NCBI GenBank assembly: GCA_963657295.1
Contig: CAVKMX010000021.1
Coordinates: 1-23,639 of the forward strand
DNA: 23,639 nt
From: CAG-791 sp963657295
GTDB taxonomy: Bacteria; Bacillota; Clostridia; Lachnospirales; Lachnospiraceae
Direction of reading: 5' to 3'
Part shown: positions 1 through 7,054 of the stretch, one piece after another
How positions within the stretch are numbered: position 1 is the stretch's first letter
Layout of the letters: every line of letters starts with the position of its first letter
Made by a program: the position numbers and the translations under genes
The notes under the pieces: generated by a model
The model's database searches: none
What the model saw: the letters and a program-made list of their open reading frames with translations, nothing else
What the model was told of the DNA's origin: nothing

Positions 1-741
1 CAGTACGGAATCATCTATATCGATGAGATCGATAAGATTTCCAAAAAGGGCGAAAATGTTTCCATTACGCGGGATGTTTCGGGGGAAGGCGTGCAGCAGG
101 CGCTTCTGAAGATTGTAGAGGGAACCGTGGCCTCCGTACCGCCGCAGGGCGGCAGGAAGCATCCGCAGCAGGAGCTGATTCAGATCGATACCAGCAACAT
201 TCTGTTCATCTGCGGCGGCGCCTTTGACGGTCTGGACAAGATCATCCATGAGAGAACCGATTATCGTTCCATGGGCTTCAATGCCTCGGTGGCTGAAAAA
301 GAGGAGAAGGATCTGGGGAGTGTCCTGAAGGAGGTTGTACCGCAGGATCTGATGAAGTTCGGGCTGATTCCGGAGTTCATCGGAAGAGTTCCGGTGGTTG
401 TAACACTGGATGGCCTGGATGTGAATGCACTGGTCAGCATTCTGAAGGTTCCGAAGAACGCGCTGGTGAAGCAGTACAGAAAGCTGTTCCATTATGACGG
501 AGTGGAGCTGTCCTTCGAGGACGATGCGCTGACGGCCATTGCAGAGATGGCGGTGGAGCGCAAGACCGGTGCAAGAGGACTTCGCTCCATTGTGGAACGG
601 GTCACGATGGATGTAATGTATTCAATTCCGTCGGATGATACGGTAGAAGAGTGCATTGTGACCAAGGATGCGGTCCTTGGAAAGGGACGTCCGATTCTCG
701 TGCATTGCGATGGGAGCAGGACAGAGGCAGAGGCCTCGTAG
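1..741 (+). CDS. clpX: ClpX, ATP-dependent Clp protease ATP-binding subunit (5' partial)
   Basis: AAA+ unfoldase that recognises tagged substrates and threads them into ClpP in the cytoplasm. The frame is open from base 1, so the gene enters from outside the window; the N-terminal zinc-binding domain and Walker A are missing and 246 C-terminal residues remain. Visible landmarks are Walker B (IYIDEIDK, the first residues), the highly conserved SITRDVSGEGVQQALLK and PPQGGRKHPQQ blocks, sensor 1 (ILFICGGAF), the arginine-finger stretch EFIGRVPVV, and sensor 2 (KTGARGLRSIVE). The ClpP-docking loop reads MGF where the textbook motif is IGF, a conservative change. It is followed after 6 bp by ysxC, so the two are probably co-transcribed. 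In many Firmicutes lon lies between clpX and ysxC; here it does not. Identification is very secure. Confidence 0.97.
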   Translation, partial: QYGIIYIDEIDKISKKGENVSITRDVSGEGVQQALLKIVEGTVASVPPQGGRKHPQQELIQIDTSNILFICGGAFDGLDKIIHERTDYRSMGFNASVAEKEEKDLGSVLKEVVPQDLMKFGLIPEFIGRVPVVVTLDGLDVNALVSILKVPKNALVKQYRKLFHYDGVELSFEDDALTAIAEMAVERKTGARGLRSIVERVTMDVMYSIPSDDTVEECIVTKDAVLGKGRPILVHCDGSRTEAEAS

Positions 742-747
742 GAGAGC

Positions 748-1374
748 ATGGTAATCAAGAATGTAAACCTGGAAACGGTATGCGGCATCACCAGCCGCCT
801 GCCGCACCACACATGGCCGGAGTTCGCCTTTGCAGGGAAGAGCAATGTAGGAAAGTCTACCCTGATCAATGCACTGATGAACCGGAAGAGCTATGCCAGA
901 ACCAGCGGAAAGCCGGGGAAGACCCAGACCATCAATTATTACAACATCAACGATGCGCTGTACCTGGTGGATCTTCCGGGTTACGGCTACGCAACGCCGG
1001 GGGTGGAGGTCAAGGCGCAGTGGGGAGCCATGATCGAGAATTATCTTCATACCAGCGATACTCTCCGGGCGGTTTTCCTGCTCGTGGATATCCGGCATGA
1101 TCCCTCGGATGATGATGCACTGATGTTCGACTGGGTCATACACAACGGGTTTGTCCCCATCATTGTGGCGACCAAGGCGGACAAACTCAAGCGCAGCCAG
1201 CTTCCGAAGGCCATTGCGAATGTGAAGAACGTTCTGCAGAAAAAGAGCGCGGTAGGACAGGAGGTTTCCGTGGAGGTCATCCCTTTTTCGGGACTGTCGA
1301 AGCAGGGAAGAGATGAGATATTGGAGCGGATCGATGCGCTGTGCCTGCAGGAAGAGAGAATGCACACGCTGTAG
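748..1374 (+). CDS. ysxC: YsxC/EngB (YihA) ribosome-assembly GTPase
   Basis: A 208-residue TrmE-Era-EngA-YihA-class GTPase needed for late assembly of the 50S ribosomal subunit in bacilli and relatives. The G motifs are in order: G1 GKSNVGKST (about residues 30-38), G2 region TSGKPGKTQTINYY, G3 DLPGYGYA (about 72-79), and G4 TKAD (about 141-144). Length is normal for the family. The ATG sits 6 bp after the clpX stop, and the GGAG that serves as ribosome binding site begins on the last base of that stop codon, with tight spacing; translational coupling to clpX is likely. The C-terminus (EERMHTL) is short and unremarkable. Confidence 0.96.
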   Translation: MVIKNVNLETVCGITSRLPHHTWPEFAFAGKSNVGKSTLINALMNRKSYARTSGKPGKTQTINYYNINDALYLVDLPGYGYATPGVEVKAQWGAMIENYLHTSDTLRAVFLLVDIRHDPSDDDALMFDWVIHNGFVPIIVATKADKLKRSQLPKAIANVKNVLQKKSAVGQEVSVEVIPFSGLSKQGRDEILERIDALCLQEERMHTL

Positions 1375-1412
1375 AAGGGCTGCAGCGGATATACGGGAGA
1401 TTCTGCGTGATT

Positions 1413-1433
1413 TGCCGCAGAGGAACTGCGGCA
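1413..1433 (+). promoter_or_regulatory. Leader hairpin abutting the ribosome binding site of the DUF308 gene
   Basis: A perfect 8-bp inverted repeat, TGCCGCAG / CTGCGGCA, with a 5-base loop. It is followed at once by GAAAGGGTGAG, the ribosome binding region of the gene starting at 1447. A very similar arrangement precedes clpB (2643-2663). It could be a weak terminator remnant, an mRNA stabiliser or a translation-modulating stem. The structure is seen; the role is inference. Confidence 0.5.
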
Positions 1434-1446
1434 GAAAGGGTGAGCT

Positions 1447-2304
1447 ATGAAGGAGAACCGTGCGGAACAGGAAATTCGAAGTGCATTGAAAATTGCGAAG
1501 ACCAACAAGTTTATCGGAGCGGTGTGTCTCATTGCGATGGGACTGGTGCTGTTCCTCTGGTCGGATACCGCCATCAACGTGATCTGCGAGGTCATCGCGG
1601 CTCTGATTGCGGTGGTCGGCATTGCCGTGGTAATCGCATTTTTCTTCGGAAGGTCCAGGGTTTACGGCAGCAGTGCAGGGCTTTTCGGCGGCGTCACCAT
1701 GCTGGTCATGGGAATGTATCTGTTCTTCCGCCCGGAGGTGCTGGCTTCTCTTGTCCCCACCATCATCGGTCTGATCGTGCTGGTCACCGGTCTGGTGGAT
1801 TTGTCGGAGAGCATCCGGATTGCGAGACAGAAATCGGGCGGAGCCAGCGCGGCTGTGGTGATTGCCGCACTGGAAATAATCCTCGGAGTCGTTTTTGTCA
1901 TTCATCCGATGTTCATTGAGAACATCCTTATGAAGCTGATGGCCGTTGTTCTCATTGCAGACGGTGTTTCGGATATCTGGATTATGTTCCAGCTGGGCAA
2001 AGCGGAGAAACCGCTGGAGGCCGTCGCCGCCGTCGCCCGCGGGGAATACGAGGAAGGTACCGTAACGCCGCTCTCCTCTCAGCCCGCTGCCGGAAAGGAT
2101 CCGTCAGAAGGGTACACGACGATCCATCGGCATGGGAACGTGTCCGCTGCTGCAGAGGAGGCAGATGCCGCCCCTGCAGCAGCGGACACAGCCCCGGCGT
2201 GCGATGCGGCCGAGGGGGAGGCAGATGCCCCGCAGCAGCCGGCAAAGGAACCGCGGAACGACATTGCTGCGGATGCCGAAGATGCCGGCGTGCATATCAA
2301 CTGA
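1447..2304 (+). CDS. DUF308 / HdeD-like membrane protein with acidic Ala-rich tail
   Basis: A 285-residue protein. Residues about 20-180 contain roughly six hydrophobic helices arranged in repeated pairs separated by short polar turns (for example FIGAVCLIAMGLVLFLW and IICEV-type helices, then GLFGGVTMLVMGMYLFF, IIGLIVLVTGLVDL and AALEIILGVVFVI), which is the pattern of the DUF308/HdeD family. The biochemical function of this family in Firmicutes is not established. From about residue 185 the protein becomes a low-complexity tail rich in Ala, Asp, Glu and Pro, likely disordered. The start ATG follows GAAAGGGTGAG. The gene lies 72 bp after ysxC and may be the last gene of the clpX transcript, since a strong terminator follows it. 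Membrane location is confident; function unknown. Confidence 0.75.
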   Translation: MKENRAEQEIRSALKIAKTNKFIGAVCLIAMGLVLFLWSDTAINVICEVIAALIAVVGIAVVIAFFFGRSRVYGSSAGLFGGVTMLVMGMYLFFRPEVLASLVPTIIGLIVLVTGLVDLSESIRIARQKSGGASAAVVIAALEIILGVVFVIHPMFIENILMKLMAVVLIADGVSDIWIMFQLGKAEKPLEAVAAVARGEYEEGTVTPLSSQPAAGKDPSEGYTTIHRHGNVSAAAEEADAAPAAADTAPACDAAEGEADAPQQPAKEPRNDIAADAEDAGVHIN

Positions 2305-2347
2305 CGGCCGGCACCCTATAAGGCTTATGAGAATGAAGCTGATTTTC

Positions 2348-2380
2348 AGCGCCTGAACGTAACGGTTCAGGCGCTTTTTA
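2348..2380 (+). terminator. Rho-independent terminator after the DUF308 gene
   Basis: An 11-bp perfect stem (AGCGCCTGAAC 2348-2358 paired with GTTCAGGCGCT 2365-2375), a 6-base loop and a T-run (TTTTTA, then more T-rich sequence). This closes the clpX-ysxC-DUF308 unit and isolates the clpB promoter just downstream. Confidence 0.93.
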
Positions 2381-2412
2381 GATTTTCTTCAGAAAAAAAG
2401 CGGACAGCGGCA

Positions 2413-2440
2413 TTGACAGAAAAAGTAATTGTGTTATAGT
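2413..2440 (+). promoter_or_regulatory. Sigma-A-type promoter for clpB
   Basis: TTGACA at 2413-2418, a 16-bp spacer and TATAGT at 2435-2440, with T-rich sequence and a TG just upstream of the -10. Transcription would start near 2447, giving a leader of about 230 nt before clpB. No CIRCE (TTAGCACTC-N9-GAGTGCTAA) and no GGTCAAA-type CtsR heptad repeat was found between this promoter and the gene. The 2305-2678 interval therefore holds a terminator, this promoter, one dispersed repeat and a leader hairpin, and no gene. Confidence 0.75.
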
Positions 2441-2487
2441 CGGAATAGAACAAACGGGACAATGAAGTGAGCGGGGACGATATGTTC

Positions 2488-2580
2488 AGCCCCCATCTCG
2501 AATTTGCTCCGCAAATCCTCGATGTGACTGGCCGGAGGCCCTTCGGGCCTTGGCCGCCTGCCGATTTCAATCATGAATCC
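2488..2580 (-). repeat. Dispersed intergenic repeat R1, copy 1 (clpB leader, reverse orientation)
   Basis: Read on the minus strand this stretch matches the sequence upstream of groEL (7055-7250) and upstream of oppA (13439-13544). Shared blocks are TTCATGATTGAAATCGGCAG, then GGCGGCCAAGG, CATCGAGGATTTGCG and AAATTCGAGATGG. It contains a hairpin at 2530-2555 (about 11 bp, one bulge, TTC loop). A further half-site TTGAAATCGACAGG at 2603-2616 lies inverted relative to 2557-2570. It lies inside the transcribed leader of clpB. No open frame runs through it convincingly. Confidence 0.8.
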
Positions 2581-2642
2581 GTCCGTAAACGGCCGATTCC
2601 TGTTGAAATCGACAGGTGCTGAACATTTAATACACTTCGTGA

Positions 2643-2663
2643 TGCCGCAGCGAAACGGCGGCA
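2643..2663 (+). promoter_or_regulatory. Leader hairpin next to the clpB ribosome binding site
   Basis: TGCCGC (2643-2648) pairs with GCGGCA (2658-2663) and is followed directly by GAAAGGAAGG, the clpB ribosome binding site. The last 12 bases, GCGGCAGAAAGG, are identical to those before the DUF308 gene at 1447. Whether it modulates clpB translation is inference. Confidence 0.45.
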
Positions 2664-2678
2664 GAAAGGAAGGAATAT

Positions 2679-5360
2679 ATGAACATTCAGAAATTTACAC
2701 AGAAATCGATGGAATCCATTCAGAACGCACAGAATCTGGCCGTGGAATACGGGAACCAGCAGATCGATCAGGAGCATCTCCTGTATTGTCTTCTGACCGT
2801 GGAGGACAGTCTGATCCGGACCCTGATTGAGAAAATGGGAATCGATCCGGAAACCTTTACAACGCGCTGTGAGAACGCCGTAAAGGTTCTGCCGAGGGTT
2901 TCCGGCGACAACGTACAGACGTATGTCAGCGGATCCCTGAACAAGGTGCTGGTGAGCGCCGAAGACGAAGCCAAAAAGCTGGGGGATGAGTATGTCTCGG
3001 TGGAGCATATTTTTCTTGCCATGATTCATCAGGCCAATCATTGCGTGCAGCAGATTTTCAAGGATTTCGGAATTACAAGGGAATCGTTTCTGCAGGCGCT
3101 GCAGGCGGTGCGCGGGAACCAGAGGGTAACCTCGGACAATCCGGAGAGCACCTATGATACGTTGGAGAAATACGGTGAAGAGCTGGTATCCAAGGCAAGA
3201 GAGCAGAAAATGGACCCGGTCATCGGAAGAGATGAGGAGATCCGCAGCGTGATTCAGATCCTCTCCCGCAAGACCAAGAACAACCCGGTCATTATCGGTG
3301 AGCCGGGTGTCGGCAAAACAGCCATTGTCGAGGGCTTAGCCCAGCGGATCGCAAACGGAGATGTACCCACATCGCTCAAGGATAAGAAAATCTTCTCCCT
3401 GAATATGGGCTCTCTTGTAGCCGGTGCCAAATACCGCGGCGAATTTGAGGAGCGTCTGAAGGCCGTTCTGGACGATGTCAAGGCATCGGAGGGAGGCATC
3501 ATTCTGTTCATCGATGAGCTGCACACCATTGTGGGAGCAGGTAAAACAGAGGGGGCCATGGATGCCGGCAACATGCTCAAACCCATGCTGGCCCGAGGAG
3601 AACTGCATTGTATCGGAGCGACAACCCTTAATGAATACCGCGAATACATTGAAAAGGATGCGGCATTGGAGCGCCGTTTCCAGCCGGTGATGGCGAATGA
3701 GCCCACCGTGGAAGATTCCATTTCCATTCTGCGCGGTTTAAAGGAGCGGTATGAGACCTTCCACGGCGTGAAAATTGAAGACAATGCCCTGGTTGCGGCG
3801 GCGGTTCTCTCGGATCGATACATCAGTGACCGCTACCTGCCCGATAAGGCCATCGATCTGATGGATGAGGCCTGTGCCCTGATCAAAACAGAGCTGAATT
3901 CCATGCCGACAGAGCTGGATGAAATGAAGCATCGTCTGGATCAGATGCGGATTGAGGAAATTCAGCTCGAGAAGGAAGACGACAATCTGTCGAAGGAGCG
4001 TCTGGCGGAGCTGCAGAAGGATATGGCCGAGCTGAATGACCGCTACAGCGAGGCAACCGCCAGATGGCAGAATGAAAAGGATAAGATCCAGTCACTGGCG
4101 AAGCTGCGGGAAGAAAGAGAGAGCATCAAGGCACAGATTGAGCTGGCAACCAGAAACGGCGATTTTTCAAAGGTCGGAGAGCTTCAGTACGGGAAGCTCC
4201 CTGCCCTGGAGGCGAAGATTAAGGAAGGCGAGGAGGCTGCGGCAAGGGCGTCCGATGGAAAGGGAGAGAGCCTGGTTCGGGAGAAGGTCACAGAGGAGGA
4301 AATCGGACGGATTGTGTCCAAATGGACCGGCATTCCGGTTTCCAGACTGACCGAGTCCGAACGCAGCAAGACCCTGCATCTGCCGGAGGAGCTGCACAAG
4401 AGCGTTGTGGGACAGGATGAGGCGGTTACCAAGGTGGCGGAGGCCATCATGCGGTCGAAGGCAGGCATCAAGGATCCCACCAAGCCCATCGGCTCCTTCC
4501 TGTTCCTGGGACCTACCGGTGTCGGCAAAACGGAGCTTGCAAAGTCTCTTGCCAGGGCGCTGTTCGACGATGAGAAGAACATGGTCCGGATTGATATGTC
4601 GGAGTATATGGAGAAATACAGTGTATCCAGACTCATCGGCGCTGCACCCGGATATGTTGGCTATGAAGAGGGCGGACAGCTGACAGAGGCGGTGCGGAGG
4701 CATCCGTATTCCGTGGTTCTGTTTGACGAGGTAGAGAAGGCACACCCGGATGTATTCAATATACTGCTGCAGGTTCTGGATGACGGACGCATCACGGATT
4801 CACAGGGCAGAACGGTGGACTTCAAGAACACCATCATCATTCTGACCTCCAACCTGGGTGCACAGCAGATTCTGGCAGATATTGAAGCACAGGAAAAGAA
4901 AACCGGCAATCCGCATCCTCAGCTGCTGGATGAGAGCGGGAATCCGCTCACCGGCGCTGCAGAGGAGCCGGCTATCGAAATCTCCGGGGCGTGCCGTGAT
5001 GCCGTAGACAGCATCCTCCGGCAAAGCTTCCGGCCGGAATTCCTGAACCGTCTGGATGAAATCATCATGTTCCGCCCGCTGACCAAGGACAACATCGGCG
5101 GAATCATCGATCTGATTCTGAAGGATCTGAACGGCAGACTGGCAGACCGGGAGATTACCGTCGCCATGACAGACGCAGCGAAAAGCTATGTCATCGACGC
5201 GGCCTATGACCCCAGCTATGGTGCGCGGCCGCTGAAGCGGTATATTCAGAAAAATGTGGAAACTATGGCAGCGAGGCTGATACTGGAGGATAAGGTAAGA
5301 GTCGGCAGCACGATTCAGATCGACGTGGACGGCGGAGCGCTCTCGGCAGAGGTGAAATGA
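2679..5360 (+). CDS. clpB: ClpB, protein disaggregase
   Basis: A two-ring AAA+ disaggregase of 893 residues that works with DnaK to rescue aggregated proteins. Order of domains: N-terminal Clp-N repeat (about 1-145), AAA-1 with Walker A GEPGVGKT (207-214) and Walker B ILFIDELH, coiled-coil middle domain (about 410-530, rich in Lys/Glu heptads), AAA-2 with Walker A GPTGVGKT (611-618), Walker B VVLFDEVEKAHP (about 678-689) and the C-terminal D2-small domain ending in SYGARPLKRYIQ. The middle domain distinguishes ClpB from ClpA/ClpC. The ATG follows AGGAAGG with good spacing. About 30 extra residues (roughly 734-765, rich in Glu, Pro, Gly, Asn) sit between sensor 1 TSNLG and FRPEFLNRLDE compared with E. 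coli ClpB. It is transcribed alone, between its own promoter and a terminator. Confidence 0.97.
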   Translation: MNIQKFTQKSMESIQNAQNLAVEYGNQQIDQEHLLYCLLTVEDSLIRTLIEKMGIDPETFTTRCENAVKVLPRVSGDNVQTYVSGSLNKVLVSAEDEAKKLGDEYVSVEHIFLAMIHQANHCVQQIFKDFGITRESFLQALQAVRGNQRVTSDNPESTYDTLEKYGEELVSKAREQKMDPVIGRDEEIRSVIQILSRKTKNNPVIIGEPGVGKTAIVEGLAQRIANGDVPTSLKDKKIFSLNMGSLVAGAKYRGEFEERLKAVLDDVKASEGGIILFIDELHTIVGAGKTEGAMDAGNMLKPMLARGELHCIGATTLNEYREYIEKDAALERRFQPVMANEPTVEDSISILRGLKERYETFHGVKIEDNALVAAAVLSDRYISDRYLPDKAIDLMDEACALIKTELNSMPTELDEMKHRLDQMRIEEIQLEKEDDNLSKERLAELQKDMAELNDRYSEATARWQNEKDKIQSLAKLREERESIKAQIELATRNGDFSKVGELQYGKLPALEAKIKEGEEAAARASDGKGESLVREKVTEEEIGRIVSKWTGIPVSRLTESERSKTLHLPEELHKSVVGQDEAVTKVAEAIMRSKAGIKDPTKPIGSFLFLGPTGVGKTELAKSLARALFDDEKNMVRIDMSEYMEKYSVSRLIGAAPGYVGYEEGGQLTEAVRRHPYSVVLFDEVEKAHPDVFNILLQVLDDGRITDSQGRTVDFKNTIIILTSNLGAQQILADIEAQEKKTGNPHPQLLDESGNPLTGAAEEPAIEISGACRDAVDSILRQSFRPEFLNRLDEIIMFRPLTKDNIGGIIDLILKDLNGRLADREITVAMTDAAKSYVIDAAYDPSYGARPLKRYIQKNVETMAARLILEDKVRVGSTIQIDVDGGALSAEVK

Positions 5361-5392
5361 TTCTGATGGAAGAGCCGGAAGGCGCAACAGAA

Positions 5393-5432
5393 AAAGAGGG
5401 CGGCACGGACAAATGTCCGTGCCGCCCTCTTT
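5393..5432. terminator. Bidirectional terminator between clpB and the convergent flavoprotein gene
   Basis: A nearly 19-bp perfect stem (5393-5411 with 5414-5432) with a minimal AA-centred loop, flanked by an A-run on the left and TTT on the right, so it has the features of a terminator in both directions. It lies between the clpB stop at 5360 and the stop of the minus-strand gene at 5454. Confidence 0.9.
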
Positions 5433-5453
5433 CGGCGGAGCGTGAAAGGAGCA

Positions 5454-6494
5454 TTAAAAGATGACATACCTGCTGGTGGGGCGGTGCAGACAGTCCCTGG
5501 TGATTTCCTTCAAAGAGGAGACACCGCACATCTGCATGGTGGTGGTGAGCTCATTGTACAGCTTGTCGGTCAGAAGCCTTACACCTTCTTCGCCGCCGCC
5601 GTAAACGGCGGTGACATAGGGCCTTGCAAGGAGTACAGCATCGGCTCCCAGCGCCAGCGCCTTGAACACATCGACACCGGTGCGGATGCCTCCATCGACC
5701 AGAACCATCATACGGCCGTCGACGGCATCCGCGATCTCCTCGAGCACCTCAGCGGTGGAAGGGGTCTGATCCTGTACGCGGCCGCCGTGGTTGGAAACAA
5801 CGATGGCGGATGCACCGGCCTCCAGCGCATCCAGGGCACCTTTTGCCGTCATAATGCCTTTGATGATGAACGGCTTGCCGGAGGCCTGAATGATTTCACG
5901 GAGCTGTTCTACGGTTTTGCTGCCGGCGGGAGGTGTCAGGCCCTGCAGAAAGGGAAGACCTGCCGCATCCACATCCATCGCTACGGCAAAGGAACGGGAC
6001 TCCTCCACCAACGCAAATTTCTCGCGCAGCGTCTGAATGTCCCAGGGCTTGATGGTGGGAACACCGGTGCCGCCGCTGCTGCGGATGGAGGCCGTGGCGG
6101 CCTTTACAACACCGGGATCCGTTCCGTCTCCGGTGAAAGCAATGATGCCGGCCCCGGCAGCGGCAGGAACGAGAATGTTATTGTACTGCACGTCGGTGAA
6201 TTTATCGCCGTAGTGGAGCTTGACGGCGCCGACGGGACCTGCCATTACCGGCAGGCGGAGTGATTTCCCGAAGAAATCAAAGCTCGTATCCGGCGTCCGG
6301 TTCTCGCAGATGGTGTTCATGTTGATGCGTATCTTCTGCCATGCCTCATAGTTGCGGATGGCGACATCGCCGATGCCCTTTGCGCCGGGACCCGGTACGG
6401 TGCTGCCGCAGGCTTTCCCGTTGCACACGGGACAGGCCTTGCAGGAGGGGCCGCTGCAGGTGCGGGCGTTTGTCAAAACGTCTTGATATGTCAT
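5454..6494 (-). CDS. FMN-dependent alpha-hydroxy-acid dehydrogenase-like protein with N-terminal Cys cluster
   Basis: A 346-residue TIM-barrel flavoprotein of the lactate/glycolate oxidase superfamily. Visible: the active-site block SNHGGR (catalytic His about 236), the FMN-phosphate region DGGIRTGVDVFKAL, GADAVLLARP, and the PVMAGPVGAV strand near the start of the barrel. Unlike classic lactate oxidases it begins with a cysteine-rich segment (C13, C18, C21, C24, C29; CSGPSCKACPVCNGKACG), which could bind a metal or Fe-S cluster. The start at 6494 is chosen because GGAGG lies about 8 bases upstream; a longer frame back to 6545 lacks such a site. It is divergent from groES. The substrate is not identifiable; a dehydrogenase passing electrons to an acceptor other than oxygen would suit an anaerobe (inference). 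Confidence 0.82.
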   Translation of the reverse strand: MTYQDVLTNARTCSGPSCKACPVCNGKACGSTVPGPGAKGIGDVAIRNYEAWQKIRINMNTICENRTPDTSFDFFGKSLRLPVMAGPVGAVKLHYGDKFTDVQYNNILVPAAAGAGIIAFTGDGTDPGVVKAATASIRSSGGTGVPTIKPWDIQTLREKFALVEESRSFAVAMDVDAAGLPFLQGLTPPAGSKTVEQLREIIQASGKPFIIKGIMTAKGALDALEAGASAIVVSNHGGRVQDQTPSTAEVLEEIADAVDGRMMVLVDGGIRTGVDVFKALALGADAVLLARPYVTAVYGGGEEGVRLLTDKLYNELTTTMQMCGVSSLKEITRDCLHRPTSRYVIF

Positions 6495-6528
6495 ATTTCT
6501 TTCCTCCGAAAATCGCAGATTGCTGTCA

Positions 6529-6565
6529 GGTGTCCGAACGGACACCGAGATATTAACAAAGTATA
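6529..6565 (-). promoter_or_regulatory. Candidate -10 and palindrome upstream of the flavoprotein gene
   Basis: On the minus strand TATACT (6560-6565) is a good -10, but no convincing -35 is seen; the expected -35 position overlaps the divergent groES -35. Between the presumed start and the gene lies an 8-bp perfect palindrome, GGTGTCCG AA CGGACACC (6529-6546), which could be an operator or a leader hairpin. Role is inference. Confidence 0.4.
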
Positions 6566-6582
6566 AAACAATTTTTTGGTTC

Positions 6583-6611
6583 TTGCATTCTCCTACACGC
6601 TAGACTATTAT
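6583..6611 (+). promoter_or_regulatory. Sigma-A-type promoter of groESL
   Basis: TTGCAT at 6583-6588, a 17-bp spacer and TATTAT at 6606-6611. The start of transcription would fall at about 6618, immediately before the CIRCE element, the usual arrangement for HrcA-repressed groESL operons. Confidence 0.8.
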
Positions 6612-6623
6612 AACTACTGTCGA

Positions 6624-6650
6624 TTAGCACTCAACGAAATGGAGTGCTAA
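6624..6650 (+). promoter_or_regulatory. CIRCE operator (HrcA binding site)
   Basis: A perfect match to the consensus: TTAGCACTC, 9 bases, GAGTGCTAA. It is just downstream of the groES promoter, so HrcA repression of groESL, relieved by heat shock, is strongly implied. It is the only CIRCE in the window. Confidence 0.98.
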
Positions 6651-6708
6651 CAACACAGCAAGACATAGCAGTCCATGCTGATGAAGATAGATAAAGGAGG
6701 CATTCACA

Positions 6709-6999
6709 ATGAAATTGGTACCCTTGGAGGACAGAGTTGTATTGAAGGCACTGGAGGCTGAGACCACAACAGCATCCGGCATTGTAATTCCCGGAGCGGA
6801 AAAGGAGAAGCCGCAGCAGGCAGAGGTTGTGGCGGTAGGACCCGGCAAGACGGCAGATGACGGCAAGCTGATCGCAATGCAGGTAAAGGTCGGTGACAAG
6901 GTTGTATATTCCAAGTACTCCGGAACAGAGGTGAAGCTTGGAGAGGATGAGACCTACACGGTTGTCCGTCAGAGCGATATTCTCGCAATCATGGAATAA
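6709..6999 (+). CDS. groES: GroES, 10 kDa co-chaperonin
   Basis: A 96-residue co-chaperonin that caps the GroEL ring. It opens with the family signature MKLVPLEDRVVLK; the mobile loop that contacts GroEL is around residues 17-34 (TTTASGIVIPG), followed by the VVAVGPGK strand and the C-terminal KYSGTEVKLGEDETYTVVRQSDILAI block. The length is typical. The start is fixed by AAAGGAGG at 6693-6700, 8 bases upstream. It is the first gene of the CIRCE-controlled unit; groEL follows after an unusually long 304-bp spacer. Confidence 0.98.
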   Translation: MKLVPLEDRVVLKALEAETTTASGIVIPGAEKEKPQQAEVVAVGPGKTADDGKLIAMQVKVGDKVVYSKYSGTEVKLGEDETYTVVRQSDILAIME

Positions 7000-7054
7000 A
7001 TGTATCTGTTTAGCATCTGCCATATTTCAACGTGAATTGACTGCTTGCAGGCAT

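Noticed and set aside
2413..2678. CIRCE or CtsR control of clpB
   Set aside because: Neither TTAGCACTC/GAGTGCTAA nor GGTCAAA direct repeats could be found in the interval.
2571..2830. An 85-codon + strand frame starting in the clpB leader
   Set aside because: It crosses the clpB ribosome binding site and runs into clpB in another frame, with no recognisable protein features.
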